Assembly (NCBI GenBank): GCA_963760375.1
Contig: CAVXCS010000007.1
Location: forward strand, 1,096,387 to 1,160,386
Direction: 5' to 3'
Source of the DNA: Pelagihabitans sp963760375
GTDB taxonomy: Bacteria; Bacteroidota; Bacteroidia; Flavobacteriales; Flavobacteriaceae
DNA length: 64,000 nt
The notes beneath the pieces are model-generated. The model searched no databases, was not told the DNA's origin, and saw nothing but the letters and a program-made list of their open reading frames with translations. The position numbers and the translations under genes were made by a program. Below, piece by piece: positions 1-9,448 of this stretch (positions are counted from its first letter, which is position 1; the number at the start of each line of letters is the position of its first letter).

Positions 1-747
1 AACGTGAAGGCCATTGTGTTTCGCGTCGACTCCCCCGGGGGCAGTGCGCTAACCTCGGATATCATATGGAGGGAAATCGATCTGGCGAAGCAGAAAAAAC
101 CGGTGGTGGTTTCCATGGGCAACATGGCTACATCGGGCGGGTATTATATCGCCGTGGCCGCGGACAAGATCTATGCAGAACCGACCACCATCACAGGGTC
201 GATCGGGGTATTCGGTACCATCCCCAACATCACTGGCTTGGCCAAGGATATCGGGATCAATGCCGAACAGGTGGGCACCAATAAAAATGCGGTGGATTAT
301 TCCTTTTTTGAACCGATGACCGACAGTTTCAGGGCTACCGTACAGGAGAGCATTGAAGAGGTATACGCTACTTTTTTGGAAAGGGTGGCAAACGGGCGCG
401 GCATTAGCGTGGCCCAGGCCGACAGCCTTGCCCAAGGGCGGGTTTGGAGCGGCGTCGATGCCCAGCGACTGGGGCTTGTTGATGAACTGGGCGGGCTGGA
501 CGATGCCATTGCCGGGGCGGCAAGCTTGGCCGACCTGGGACAATATGGCATCAAGAAATACCCCAGATATAAAACCGGATTTGAAAAATTAATGGAAGAC
601 CTGGGCGGGGCCAGTACCGAAACGAAAAACAATTTGATCAAAGAGGAGATCGGCACGGAGTTTTACGCCATTCTTAAACAGTTTCAATCGATCATGCAAC
701 AGAAAGGGGTGCAGGCCAGAATGCCGTTCGCCCTGGATATTAGATAA
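1..747 (+). CDS. sppA: Signal peptide peptidase SppA, 67K type, C-terminal part (5' end outside window)
   Basis: This is the C-terminal half of the membrane-bound serine protease that degrades leftover signal peptides. The frame is open from base 1, so the gene starts upstream of the window. About 248 codons are present of a usual 580-600. Visible motifs are DSPGGSA near the start and the nucleophile region MATSGGYYIA, with the catalytic Ser at about residue 44 of the visible part, followed by the conserved TTITGSIGVFG stretch. In 67K-type SppA the general-base Lys lies in the N-terminal domain, which is not in this window. The stop is 3 bases before the next gene, which suggests co-transcription. 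Confidence 0.93.
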   Translation, partial: NVKAIVFRVDSPGGSALTSDIIWREIDLAKQKKPVVVSMGNMATSGGYYIAVAADKIYAEPTTITGSIGVFGTIPNITGLAKDIGINAEQVGTNKNAVDYSFFEPMTDSFRATVQESIEEVYATFLERVANGRGISVAQADSLAQGRVWSGVDAQRLGLVDELGGLDDAIAGAASLADLGQYGIKKYPRYKTGFEKLMEDLGGASTETKNNLIKEEIGTEFYAILKQFQSIMQQKGVQARMPFALDIR

Positions 748-750
748 TAG

Positions 751-1461
751 ATGACATTAAAGGACAAGAAATTGGCTTACCAAATCTATTTGTATTTGGG
801 CGCCCTGTTCATTACCTCTTTGGTGGTATCGAACCTGATATTCCAAAAATTCTTTTATTGGCACCCTTTTGGAAAGATCGAGGTATTGGGGGCCAGCCTG
901 TTCGAGATTTCAGTGGGTGTCTTGCCCTATCCCATCACTTTTTTGATCACCGATCTTATCTCCGAGATATACGGGAGAAAGAAGGCCAACCAAATCGTGA
1001 CGGCAGGTATTTTTGCGTCCTTCTTTTCGATGGGAATCATCTTGCTGGCCAAGATTTCGCCGGCCCTGCCCACTTCCCCGATCGACGATGCCACGTTCAG
1101 CAAGGTTTTCGCCCTATCACCCATAGCCGTGCTGGCCTCCATGATCGCCTATCTGTTCGCCCAATATATAGACATCGCGATCTATCATTTTTGGAAAGGG
1201 GTCACCAAAGGCAAACACCTATGGCTACGCAACAACTTCTCCACTTTTTTGTCGCAGTTTATCGACACTTTCACCGTGGTTGGCCTGCTGTGTGTTTTTG
1301 AAGTGCTCCCATGGAACCTGTTCTACGGTTTGGTGGTCAGCGGTTTTCTTTTTAAAGTATTTATAGCGGTTCTCGACACCCCTTTCCTTTATTTGTTCGT
1401 ATATATCCTTAGAAAACGATTTGGCCTTAAGGAAGGGCAAGAAATATATTTGGAAGTCTAA
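751..1461 (+). CDS. yhhQ: Queuosine precursor transporter, YhhQ/VUT family
   Basis: A 236-aa inner-membrane protein of the VUT family (formerly DUF165), whose known members import queuosine precursors such as preQ0/preQ1. Six or so hydrophobic segments are visible. The family signatures FLITDLISEIYG (about residues 64-75), the polar membrane motif QYIDIAIYHFWK, and RNNFSTFLSQFIDT are all present. The ATG lies 3 bases after the sppA stop, so it is probably in the same transcript. The substrate is inferred from the family only. Confidence 0.9.
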   Translation: MTLKDKKLAYQIYLYLGALFITSLVVSNLIFQKFFYWHPFGKIEVLGASLFEISVGVLPYPITFLITDLISEIYGRKKANQIVTAGIFASFFSMGIILLAKISPALPTSPIDDATFSKVFALSPIAVLASMIAYLFAQYIDIAIYHFWKGVTKGKHLWLRNNFSTFLSQFIDTFTVVGLLCVFEVLPWNLFYGLVVSGFLFKVFIAVLDTPFLYLFVYILRKRFGLKEGQEIYLEV

Positions 1462-1515
1462 AAAATATAACCCCATTCCGGGAGTTATACAGTACAAAAG
1501 AATCATTCAACGAAA

Positions 1516-4242
1516 ATGGGAAAGAAAATTTTAAAGATTGTTGGGGTCATCCTCTTTTTGGTCATCGCACTCTTGATCGCGGCGCCCTTTATTTTGGAGG
1601 CAAAGATCGGGGAGCTCATCAAGACCAACGTCAATCAAAACATCAATGCCACCCTTGATTTTGCGGAGGCCGATCTAAGCCTTTTCAGCAGTTTTCCAGA
1701 TGCCGAGGTTTCGATGAAACAAATTACCTTGATCAACAAGGCACCTTTTGCGGGCGACACCCTTTTTTCTTCCGATTTGGTACAGTTGAGAATGGGCATT
1801 CGCGAACTGTTCAAGAGCGCGGGCGAACCGATCGCCATCCAACGACTCTTTATCGATGGGGCCAAGCTGAACATCAGGTATGATGAAGCCGAGAATGCGA
1901 ACTACGATATTGCCAAGGATACCGGTTCTGCCGAGTCGTCACCCTCGGGAACGGAGGGTTTTACCCTCGATATGCAGTCTTATGAAATCACCAATTCGAA
2001 CATCACTTACGATGACAAGGCCGGGGGCATGCTTTTTAACCTTTACGACATCCATCATAGTGGAACAGGCGACCTTTCCTTGGAAAAATCCCAATTGCAG
2101 ACCCTGACCGAAGCGTTGGTTTCCTTTGAAATGGACAGCACCAATTATCTGAACAAAAATAAAATCAAGCTCGATGCACTGATAGGTATCGATCTGAAGG
2201 AATTCAAATACACCTTTTTAAAGAACGAGGCATTGTTGAACCAATTGCCCTTGGTATTTGAAGGATTTGTAAAACTGAACGACGATAACCAAGAGGTCGA
2301 TATCAGTTTTAAGACCCCATCTTCCGATTTCAAAAATTTTTTGGCGGTAATCCCAGAAACCTACTCAAAGAATATCGAGAATGTGAAAACCACGGGGAAT
2401 TTTATCGTGGAGGGGCGGTTTAATGGGATTGTCGATGATGATCACATTCCGATGTTCCATATTATGATCAATTCCGACAACGCTTCCTTTAAATATCCCG
2501 ATTTGCCCAAAGGGGTGCGCAACGTGCATATCGACACCAAGATCACCAATACCACGGGGATCGTTGCCGATACCTATGTAGATATCGACCGGCTTTCGTT
2601 CATGATCGATGAAGACCAATTTAACATGAAGGCCAACATTCGAGAGCTTATGGGCAATACCAAGGTAAACGCCCATATCGATGGAAAAATGAATTTGGCC
2701 AATATTTCAAAGGCCTATCCCGTACCTGCCGATCTCAATTTGAAAGGCATGCTAACTGCCGACGTCACCACGGCCTTCGACATGGCCTCCGTGGAAAAGA
2801 AACAGTACGAAAAAACAAAGACCAGTGGCAAGATCGACCTGAGGGACTTTGTATACCAATCGGACGAGTTTCCTAATCCCATCGTATTAAAATCTACGGC
2901 CTTGACCTTTAACCCAACCACCGTAACCCTCAATGAATTGAATGGTTCAACGGGGAAGACCGATTTTGCGGTCAATGGCACCATCAACAACCTCTTGGGT
3001 TTTATGTTCAACAACGAAAATGTCGAAGGAAATTTTAACCTGCAATCGAATACCTTCGCCGTCGACGATTTCATGGTGGCCGAGACCAGTACCACGGAAG
3101 GCACCGGTACTGCGGATGCCAGTACCAAAGTTGCGGACGAAAAAATAAAAATCCCCTCTTTTCTGGATATCAATCTCAATGCTGCCGCCAAAACGGTGCT
3201 TTATGACAACCTAACGCTCACCGACGTTAAGGGGAACCTTAGGATCAAGGACGAAAAGGCGATATTGAGCAACATGACCTCCTCGATGTTCGGCGGTAAG
3301 GTGGGCTTCGATGGCGTGGTTTCCACCAAAGAGCAAACCCCTACCTTCTCCATGAAACTTGGGTTGGACAAACTCATGATCGGGGAGACCTTCAAGGCCA
3401 TCGACCTGTTCAAGGTGGTTGCGCCCATTGCTCAAATATTTAAAGGGAAATTGAGTTCGGAACTCGAATTCTCGGGGAACCTCACCGATGATTTTTCACC
3501 GGATCTGAACTCGCTCAGCGGCAATATTTTGGCAGACATCCTTACCGATGAGCTCGATACCCAGGCCGCCCCGTTGCTCTCTGCCGTGGCCACAAAGCTG
3601 AACTTTATCGACCTGAAGCAACTGAACTTCAATGAATTGAAAACGAAACTTTCGTTTAAGGATGGCGTGGTTACTGTAAAACCCTTTACGTTGAACTATA
3701 AAGACATTGCCATAAACGTGGATGGCAGCCATACCTTCGATCAAAAGATGAGCTACAAGGCCACCATGCAGGTGCCTTCAAAATATTTGGGAAAGGAGAT
3801 CAATGCCCTTATCGCCAGGATCGATGACAAAGCGCTTACCAATCTTACGATTCCGGTTACCGCCAATATCGGCGGATTTTATAAAAGTCCGGAAGTAACC
3901 ACCGATTTTACCTCAGGAATCAAAAACCTCACCACACAACTCGTTGAGATCGAAAAGCAGAAATTGATCAATAAGGGTACCGATAAGGCCAAGGACCTGA
4001 TCGGGGGGCTGCTCGAAAAAACATCGACCAAAACCGATACTACCCAGAAAGGCAAGGAGCAACAGCAAGACGTTAAAGAAGTCTTGGGCGGTATTCTGGC
4101 CGGCAATAAGGCCAAAGATTCCACCAAGATGAAGACCGATACCCTGCCCGCCAAGAAAGGGGACGATGCGGTAAAGGAAAAGGCAAAGAATATATTGGGG
4201 GGTCTTTTGGGCGGCAAAAAGAAAAAAGATTCGGTCAACTGA
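1516..4242 (+). CDS. AsmA-like envelope protein with repeated C-terminal tail
   Basis: A 908-aa protein with an N-terminal membrane anchor (residues about 5-27) followed by a long beta-rich region of the AsmA/TamB-like type. Such proteins are thought to bridge inner and outer membranes and take part in lipid transport or outer-membrane assembly. The N-terminal AsmA domain is clear, and a second AsmA-like region lies at about residues 540-800. The last 90 residues are Lys-rich and carry three imperfect copies of a short unit: DLIGGLLEK, EVLGGILAG and NILGGLLGG, each followed by a K/T/D-rich spacer. Its 3' end overlaps the convergent DUF2797 gene by 8 bases. Confidence 0.85.
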   Translation: MGKKILKIVGVILFLVIALLIAAPFILEAKIGELIKTNVNQNINATLDFAEADLSLFSSFPDAEVSMKQITLINKAPFAGDTLFSSDLVQLRMGIRELFKSAGEPIAIQRLFIDGAKLNIRYDEAENANYDIAKDTGSAESSPSGTEGFTLDMQSYEITNSNITYDDKAGGMLFNLYDIHHSGTGDLSLEKSQLQTLTEALVSFEMDSTNYLNKNKIKLDALIGIDLKEFKYTFLKNEALLNQLPLVFEGFVKLNDDNQEVDISFKTPSSDFKNFLAVIPETYSKNIENVKTTGNFIVEGRFNGIVDDDHIPMFHIMINSDNASFKYPDLPKGVRNVHIDTKITNTTGIVADTYVDIDRLSFMIDEDQFNMKANIRELMGNTKVNAHIDGKMNLANISKAYPVPADLNLKGMLTADVTTAFDMASVEKKQYEKTKTSGKIDLRDFVYQSDEFPNPIVLKSTALTFNPTTVTLNELNGSTGKTDFAVNGTINNLLGFMFNNENVEGNFNLQSNTFAVDDFMVAETSTTEGTGTADASTKVADEKIKIPSFLDINLNAAAKTVLYDNLTLTDVKGNLRIKDEKAILSNMTSSMFGGKVGFDGVVSTKEQTPTFSMKLGLDKLMIGETFKAIDLFKVVAPIAQIFKGKLSSELEFSGNLTDDFSPDLNSLSGNILADILTDELDTQAAPLLSAVATKLNFIDLKQLNFNELKTKLSFKDGVVTVKPFTLNYKDIAINVDGSHTFDQKMSYKATMQVPSKYLGKEINALIARIDDKALTNLTIPVTANIGGFYKSPEVTTDFTSGIKNLTTQLVEIEKQKLINKGTDKAKDLIGGLLEKTSTKTDTTQKGKEQQQDVKEVLGGILAGNKAKDSTKMKTDTLPAKKGDDAVKEKAKNILGGLLGGKKKKDSVN

Positions 4243-5029
4243 CGGCCAAACCTACCACATAGCCCTCACTTCCCCTGATATTGAAAACCGTATGGTCCTC
4301 GAAAATCAGGTATTGGCCTTTGATGCCCTTTAAAAGGCCTTTATAGGCAGGCGTCTTGTCTAAATTCAGACTTTTTACCTTGCTGGGATATGCCAGTACC
4401 GGAAAGTGCAAATGGGTTTCTTTCTTATTTTCAATAAAATAGATCTTGGCTTCTTCAGGGATATAGGGCCTTAGCTTATTGCGCCAAACGACCAAATCTT
4501 CATCTTCCACATCGTTGGTGAGCATTTTTCTCCAATTGGTCTTGTCACCGATGTGATCTTTAAGGGCTACTTCGGTAATGCCGGCCAAATAACGGTTAGG
4601 GACCTCCACTATCTCTATGGCCTCATGGGCACCTTGATCGATCCACCGCGTTGGGACCTGGGTTTTTCTGGTCACCCCGACCTTGATATTGCTCGAGTTG
4701 GCCAAATACACGATATGGGGCTGCAATTGCACCCGCTTCTCATATTCCAGGTCGCGGTCTTCCCGGCCCAAATGGGCTGTACTCAGTTCCGGTCGCATGA
4801 TCCAATCGCCCGCTGCGGGGATGTCGAAAAAACAACTTTTACAAAAACCCTGCCTGAATATGGGGCGGTCTTCCCCGCAATTAAGGCATTGGTATCTTAG
4901 GAATTCGATTTGGAGTTCTTTATCCAATACCTGGTTGAGGTTCAGGTAGTCGTTTTCGAAGACCAGATAATATTGGATGGGATCTCCAATTTCGGTCTGC
5001 ATTTTTCTCAATACGCCTTCGTACTGCAT
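4235..5029 (-). CDS. DUF2797 domain protein with two CxxC pairs
   Basis: A 264-aa cytoplasmic protein matching DUF2797 proteins of Bacteroidota. The N-terminal part has CxxC pairs at residues 48/51 and 63/66 (CLNCGEDRP and FCKSC), likely a zinc site. Around residue 107 the segment IVYLANSSNIKVGVTRK resembles the core of GIY-YIG-like folds (a Y, then KVG), so nucleic-acid binding is possible but unproven. It is divergent from the GH3-like gene (start-to-start gap about 32 bases). The function is unknown. Confidence 0.8.
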   Translation of the reverse strand: MQYEGVLRKMQTEIGDPIQYYLVFENDYLNLNQVLDKELQIEFLRYQCLNCGEDRPIFRQGFCKSCFFDIPAAGDWIMRPELSTAHLGREDRDLEYEKRVQLQPHIVYLANSSNIKVGVTRKTQVPTRWIDQGAHEAIEIVEVPNRYLAGITEVALKDHIGDKTNWRKMLTNDVEDEDLVVWRNKLRPYIPEEAKIYFIENKKETHLHFPVLAYPSKVKSLNLDKTPAYKGLLKGIKGQYLIFEDHTVFNIRGSEGYVVGLAVS

Positions 5030-5061
5030 AAATATTGGTCTATTGATGAATCTATTTGAAA

Positions 5062-6621
5062 ATGATCTTTATTAAAACTAAATTTAGCAGGTTAAAGATA
5101 CCTAAAATGCCCATACCGCTGTTCAACTCCATCGCTTCATGGCTGCTTAAAAAGCGGTTCCATCAAATCGAGCTTTTCCTAAAATATCCCGGGGAAGTGC
5201 AGCAGGAAGTACTGTTCCAATTGTTGGAATTGGCCGAAGATACGGAGATTGGAAGAAATTATGGTTTCGAATCGATCACCAGCTATGAAACCTTTAAGGA
5301 AAGGTTGCCCATCGTTTCCTATGAAGAAATAGAACCGATGATCGAGCGCACCCGCAAAGGGGAACAGAACCTGTTCTGGCCCACCACCATCAAATGGTTC
5401 GCCAAAAGCAGTGGCACTACAAACGCAAAGAGCAAGTTTATCCCGGTAAGTTCCGAAGCATTGGAAGACTGTCATTATAAGTCCGGAAAAGACCTGTTGT
5501 GCCTGTACTTGAACAATAATGAAAATTCCCAGTTGTTCACCGGCAAAAGCCTTCGGCTCGGGGGAAGTAAGGAATTGTATGAAGACAACGGTTCGTTTTT
5601 TGGGGACCTTTCCGCCATATTGATCGACAATATGCCCCTATGGGCAGAATTCAGCAGCACGCCGAGCAGCAAGGTTTCCTTGATGAGCGAGTGGGAGAGC
5701 AAGCTAAAGGCGATCATCAACGAGAGTACCCAGGAAAACGTGACCAGTTTGGCGGGCGTGCCCTCATGGATGCTGGTATTGCTCAACAATGTGCTGGAGG
5801 AGACCGGAAAAGACCATCTCTTCCAGGTATGGGAAAATCTGGAGGTATATTTCCATGGCGGCGTGAGTTTCAACCCCTATAAGGAACAATACAAAAAATT
5901 ATTGCCCAGGAAGAATTTCAGGTATTATGAAATCTATAATGCCTCGGAAGGCTTCTTCGCCATTCAGGACCGCAACGATGCCGATGACCTGCTCCTAATG
6001 TTGGATTATGGCATCTTTTATGAGTTCATACCCATGGACACCTACGGTCAAAAAACACAGTCTACTATACCCTTGGCCGAAGTGAAGACCCATGTAAATT
6101 ACGCAGTGATCATCACAACCAATTCCGGTTTATGGCGCTATAAAATTGGGGATACGGTACGCTTTACTTCCATATCTCCCTATCGGATCAAGGTGACCGG
6201 ACGCACCAAGCACCATATCAATGTTTTTGGTGAAGAGCTGATCATTGAAAATGCCGAGGAGGCGCTCAGGAACGTCTGTGCACGGACCGGAACCGAAATC
6301 AAGGACTATACCGCTGGCCCGATCTTTATGAAGGGCAAGGAGAAGGGCGCCCATGAATGGGTCATCGAATTCAGGAACAGGCCCTCGGATCTAAATTGCT
6401 TCACCCATACCTTGGACGATGCCCTCAAATCCTTGAACTCTGACTATGAGGCGAAACGCTACAACAATATTACGCTGACGATGCCCAAAGTGCATATTGC
6501 CAGGGAAAACCTTTTTTACGATTGGCTGAAATCCAAAAACAAATTGGGAGGGCAGCATAAGATCCCAAGATTATCGAATAAAAGGGACTACATCGAGGAA
6601 TTGCTCCAAATGAACCAATAA
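5062..6621 (+). CDS. GH3 auxin-responsive promoter family protein (acyl-adenylate-forming)
   Basis: A protein of about 519 aa of the GH3 family, relatives of plant enzymes that conjugate amino acids to carboxylic acids through an acyl-adenylate. Bacterial substrates are not known. The ATP-binding motif FAKSSGTTNAKSKFIPVS is at about residue 115, and LWRYKIGDTVRFTS and TGRTKHHINVFGEE mark the rest of the adenylation fold. ATG 5062 is the first ATG. An alternative ATG at 5107 gives MPIPLFNSIASW, where most flavobacterial homologues begin as I recall them, so the true start may be 5107. Confidence 0.88.
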   Translation: MIFIKTKFSRLKIPKMPIPLFNSIASWLLKKRFHQIELFLKYPGEVQQEVLFQLLELAEDTEIGRNYGFESITSYETFKERLPIVSYEEIEPMIERTRKGEQNLFWPTTIKWFAKSSGTTNAKSKFIPVSSEALEDCHYKSGKDLLCLYLNNNENSQLFTGKSLRLGGSKELYEDNGSFFGDLSAILIDNMPLWAEFSSTPSSKVSLMSEWESKLKAIINESTQENVTSLAGVPSWMLVLLNNVLEETGKDHLFQVWENLEVYFHGGVSFNPYKEQYKKLLPRKNFRYYEIYNASEGFFAIQDRNDADDLLLMLDYGIFYEFIPMDTYGQKTQSTIPLAEVKTHVNYAVIITTNSGLWRYKIGDTVRFTSISPYRIKVTGRTKHHINVFGEELIIENAEEALRNVCARTGTEIKDYTAGPIFMKGKEKGAHEWVIEFRNRPSDLNCFTHTLDDALKSLNSDYEAKRYNNITLTMPKVHIARENLFYDWLKSKNKLGGQHKIPRLSNKRDYIEELLQMNQ

Positions 6622-6691
6622 ATGAGGTAGACTGACCATTAATATTCAATTTAGAGTTCTCAATGCGACCGAACTACTAAATTGATACCAA

Positions 6692-7252
6692 ATGACTTCA
6701 GAAAGACTTGTGATATTGTCCGACATGTGGGGGGTTAAAAAAGGACTGTGGATTACTTCCTATCTCGGCTACTTACAGCAATATTACGATATTGCTTTCT
6801 ATGACATCCAACAATTGGCGAATATCGACGTGGAGATAAAGTCGCCGGAGAATCTGCATAGGGCCTTTGTTGATGGGGGTATCGATACCGCAGTGGCACA
6901 TCTCATCAAAAAGGAAAGTGAACCGAGCCATTATCTGGCATTCAGCACAGGGGGTACCATTGCTTGGAAGGCCAATTTAAAAGGCCTTCACATGAAGTCG
7001 CTCACCGCGATTTCTCCAACACGGGTGCGTTTTGAGGACCTCAAGCCCTGTTGTAAAACCAAACTGATCTTTGGGGAAAACGATGCCTTCAGGCCCGATG
7101 GCCATTGGTCTGAAAAGCTCGATCTTGAAATGGAAATCGTGCCCAATTTCGGACATGAGCTGTATGCCGACGAAAAAATTATCGGCAAAGTATGCCAACA
7201 TCTACTGTCGGCGGTTTTGGAACGGGAACACAAGGCCAAGAAGGCCGGATAG
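6692..7252 (+). CDS. Small alpha/beta-hydrolase-like protein
   Basis: A 186-aa protein with features of a compact alpha/beta hydrolase. There is a nucleophile-elbow-like segment AFSTGGTIAWK (about residues 83-93), a late acidic segment LIFGENDAFRP (about 125-135) and a terminal NFGHELYAD that would supply the catalytic His. It is shorter than usual and lacks the typical oxyanion HG motif. The substrate is unknown. It stands alone downstream of the GH3-like gene with a 70-base gap. Confidence 0.65.
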   Translation: MTSERLVILSDMWGVKKGLWITSYLGYLQQYYDIAFYDIQQLANIDVEIKSPENLHRAFVDGGIDTAVAHLIKKESEPSHYLAFSTGGTIAWKANLKGLHMKSLTAISPTRVRFEDLKPCCKTKLIFGENDAFRPDGHWSEKLDLEMEIVPNFGHELYADEKIIGKVCQHLLSAVLEREHKAKKAG

Positions 7253-7349
7253 CAGCGCGTTTTGAATTTGTAAAGGCAGCTTGCCTGCCGCTACTCGACC
7301 CAATCCCAAAAATATTTGATTTTTACAGGCTTCTGAAAGCACCCGATCT

Positions 7350-8585
7350 TTAGGAGACCGCTTTTAATTTCTTGATGGTCTCAAAAGAGATCTTTTCCTC
7401 GGCATAGGGCTTGGTTACCTTAAATTCCTTTTCGCCACTGCTGGGGAGTTCAAACATGGCATCGGTAAAAATGGCTTCGCACAGGGAACGCAGCCCACGT
7501 GCCCCAAGTTTGTACTCTATCGCTTTTTGTACGATATAATTCAATGCCTGTTCCGTAATTTCAAAGGTGATGCCATCCATGCTGAACAGTTTTTCGTACT
7601 GTTTGATGATGGCATTTTTGGGTTCGGTTAATATGGCCCTAAGCGTCTTCTCGTCCAAGGGGTTCATATAGGTGAGTACAGGCAGTCTTCCAATGATTTC
7701 GGGGATCAACCCGAACTCTTTCAAATCTTTCGGAATGATATATTGTAGGATATTGGTTTCATCGAGACGTTCATCGGCCTTGGAGGCACTGTAACCTACC
7801 GCCTGCATGTTCAAACGCTTTGTGATGGCACGTTCGATGCCGTCAAAGGCACCACCTGCGATAAATAAAATATTTTCGGTATTGACCTCAATGAATTTTT
7901 GATCGGGATGTTTTCGTCCTCCCTTGGGCGGTACGTTCACCATGGTGCCCTCCAAGAGTTTCAACAGCCCTTGCTGCACCCCTTCACCGGAAACGTCCCT
8001 GGTGATCGAAGGGTTGTCGCCCTTGCGGGCAATTTTATCTATTTCATCGATAAATACGATGCCGCGCTCGGCTTTTTCAAGGTTGTAATCTGCCGCTTGA
8101 AGCAATCTGGTCAATATGCTTTCCACGTCTTCCCCCACATAGCCTGCCTCGGTCAGTACCGTGGCATCAACGATGGCCAAGGGCACATTGAGCATTCTTG
8201 CAATGGTTTTTGCCATGAGGGTTTTACCGGTACCGGTTTGCCCCACCATAATGATGTTGCTCTTTTGGATTTCAACATCGTTGTCTTTTGTTTTGGGCTG
8301 CAACAAGCGTTTGTAATGGTTGTAGACTGCTACTGACATCACTTTTTTGGTACGGTCCTGCCCTATGATAAAAGTATCTAAAAACTCCTTGATTTCCTGC
8401 GGTTTCTTTAAAACGAGTTCGCTCGAGAGGTCCTTTGTCTTGGTCTGCTTCGATTCTTCGGCCACGATACCATGTGCCTGTTCTATGCAACGGTCACAGA
8501 TATGGGCGTCCAATCCCGCGATCAATAAATTGGTCTCGGGTTTTTTCCTTCCGCAAAAAGAACATTCTAAATTATCTTTCGCCAT
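7350..8585 (-). CDS. clpX: ATP-dependent Clp protease ATP-binding subunit ClpX
   Basis: A 411-aa AAA+ unfoldase that recognises substrates and feeds them to ClpP. The N-terminal zinc-binding domain has Cys 8, 11, 30 and 33. Walker A is GQTGTGKT (about residue 115), Walker B is IVFIDEID, and the ClpX-specific pore and IGF-type loops are in place. Length is normal. It follows clpP on the same strand with a gap of about 99 bases that contains a 19-bp palindrome just before the start codon. Confidence 0.97.
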   Translation of the reverse strand: MAKDNLECSFCGRKKPETNLLIAGLDAHICDRCIEQAHGIVAEESKQTKTKDLSSELVLKKPQEIKEFLDTFIIGQDRTKKVMSVAVYNHYKRLLQPKTKDNDVEIQKSNIIMVGQTGTGKTLMAKTIARMLNVPLAIVDATVLTEAGYVGEDVESILTRLLQAADYNLEKAERGIVFIDEIDKIARKGDNPSITRDVSGEGVQQGLLKLLEGTMVNVPPKGGRKHPDQKFIEVNTENILFIAGGAFDGIERAITKRLNMQAVGYSASKADERLDETNILQYIIPKDLKEFGLIPEIIGRLPVLTYMNPLDEKTLRAILTEPKNAIIKQYEKLFSMDGITFEITEQALNYIVQKAIEYKLGARGLRSLCEAIFTDAMFELPSSGEKEFKVTKPYAEEKISFETIKKLKAVS

Positions 8586-8598
8586 GTTTTTTTCTTCC

Positions 8599-8617
8599 TT
8601 ACGTTATGCTAACGTAA
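8599..8617. promoter_or_regulatory. 19-bp palindrome 14 bases upstream of clpX
   Basis: TTACGTTA-TGC-TAACGTAA is a perfect inverted repeat (8-bp arms, 3-base centre) ending 14 bases before the clpX ATG. It could be a protein-binding site or a short mRNA hairpin near the ribosome entry site. No T-run follows it on the clpX strand, so it is not a normal terminator. Confidence 0.5.
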
Positions 8618-8684
8618 TAATTGGGTTTTTGGTTTGTACTCTGGGTCGAAAAGTACATTTGCCTGATGTCATTGGTCGAATCGG

Positions 8685-9362
8685 TTAACGATCCCTTACC
8701 AATATCTCGTCTATCATGCCATATTTCTTGGCCTCGTCCGCTTTCATCCAATAGTCCCGATCACTGTCGTCGGTTACCTTTTCGAAGGTTTGGCCCGAAT
8801 GTTTTGCAATGACCTGGTAAAGCTCATCCTTTAACTTTAAGATTTCCCTTGCGGTAATCTCAATATCGCTCGCCTGCCCCTGTGCCCCGCCCATTGGCTG
8901 GTGGATCATTACCCGGGAGTGGGTGAGTCCGCTTCTCTTTCCTTTTTCACCTGCACAGAGCAATACTGCGCCCATGGAGGCGGCCATCCCGGTGCAGATC
9001 GTGGCCACATCCGGTTTGATGAATTGCATGGTATCGTAGATGCCCAATCCGGCGTAAACGCTACCTCCTGGGGAGTTTATGTATATCTGGATGTCTTTGG
9101 AAGCATCGGTGCTCTCTAAAAATAACAATTGCGCTTGAACGATGTTGGCTACCTGATCGTTGATGCCGGTGCCCAGAAAGATGATGCGGTCCATCATCAA
9201 TCGCGAGAAAACATCGAAGACCGCAATGTTCATTTGACGCTCTTCTATGATATTGGGGGTCATGTTCGTGGGGTACATGCTTCCGATTATTTTGTCGTAA
9301 TAGGTGCTGCTGATCCCTTGGTCCTTTATTGCGTAATTTTTGAATTCTTTTCCGTAATCCAT
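8685..9362 (-). CDS. clpP: ATP-dependent Clp protease proteolytic subunit ClpP
   Basis: The serine peptidase subunit of the Clp complex. The catalytic triad is visible: Ser in GMAASMGAVLL, His in VMIHQPMGGA and Asp in the DSDRDYW region. I chose the ATG at 9362 (MDYGKEFKNYA, 225 aa). The open frame runs upstream to 9419, but those codons cross a strong intrinsic terminator of the preceding tig gene and do not resemble ClpP. It is followed by clpX in the same direction. Confidence 0.96.
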   Translation of the reverse strand: MDYGKEFKNYAIKDQGISSTYYDKIIGSMYPTNMTPNIIEERQMNIAVFDVFSRLMMDRIIFLGTGINDQVANIVQAQLLFLESTDASKDIQIYINSPGGSVYAGLGIYDTMQFIKPDVATICTGMAASMGAVLLCAGEKGKRSGLTHSRVMIHQPMGGAQGQASDIEITAREILKLKDELYQVIAKHSGQTFEKVTDDSDRDYWMKADEAKKYGMIDEILVRDR

Positions 9363-9380
9363 GGTTTCCGATTCGATATT

Positions 9381-9420
9381 TTTGATAAAAAAGGTGCCGA
9401 AAATTCTATTTTTCGGCACC
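9381..9420 (-). terminator. Intrinsic terminator of tig
   Basis: On the minus strand GGTGCCGAAAA and TTTTCGGCACC form a near-perfect stem around a short AT loop, followed directly by TTTTTTATC. It lies 30 bases after the tig stop and before the clpP start. tig therefore probably ends here, and clpP has its own promoter or depends on read-through. Confidence 0.85.
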
Positions 9421-9448
9421 GTAAAGATACTTAATATTTTTTGGAAAA

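Noticed and set aside
9363..9419. Longer ClpP start at 9,419
   Set aside because: Those codons are the stem of the tig terminator; the family N-terminus begins at 9,362.
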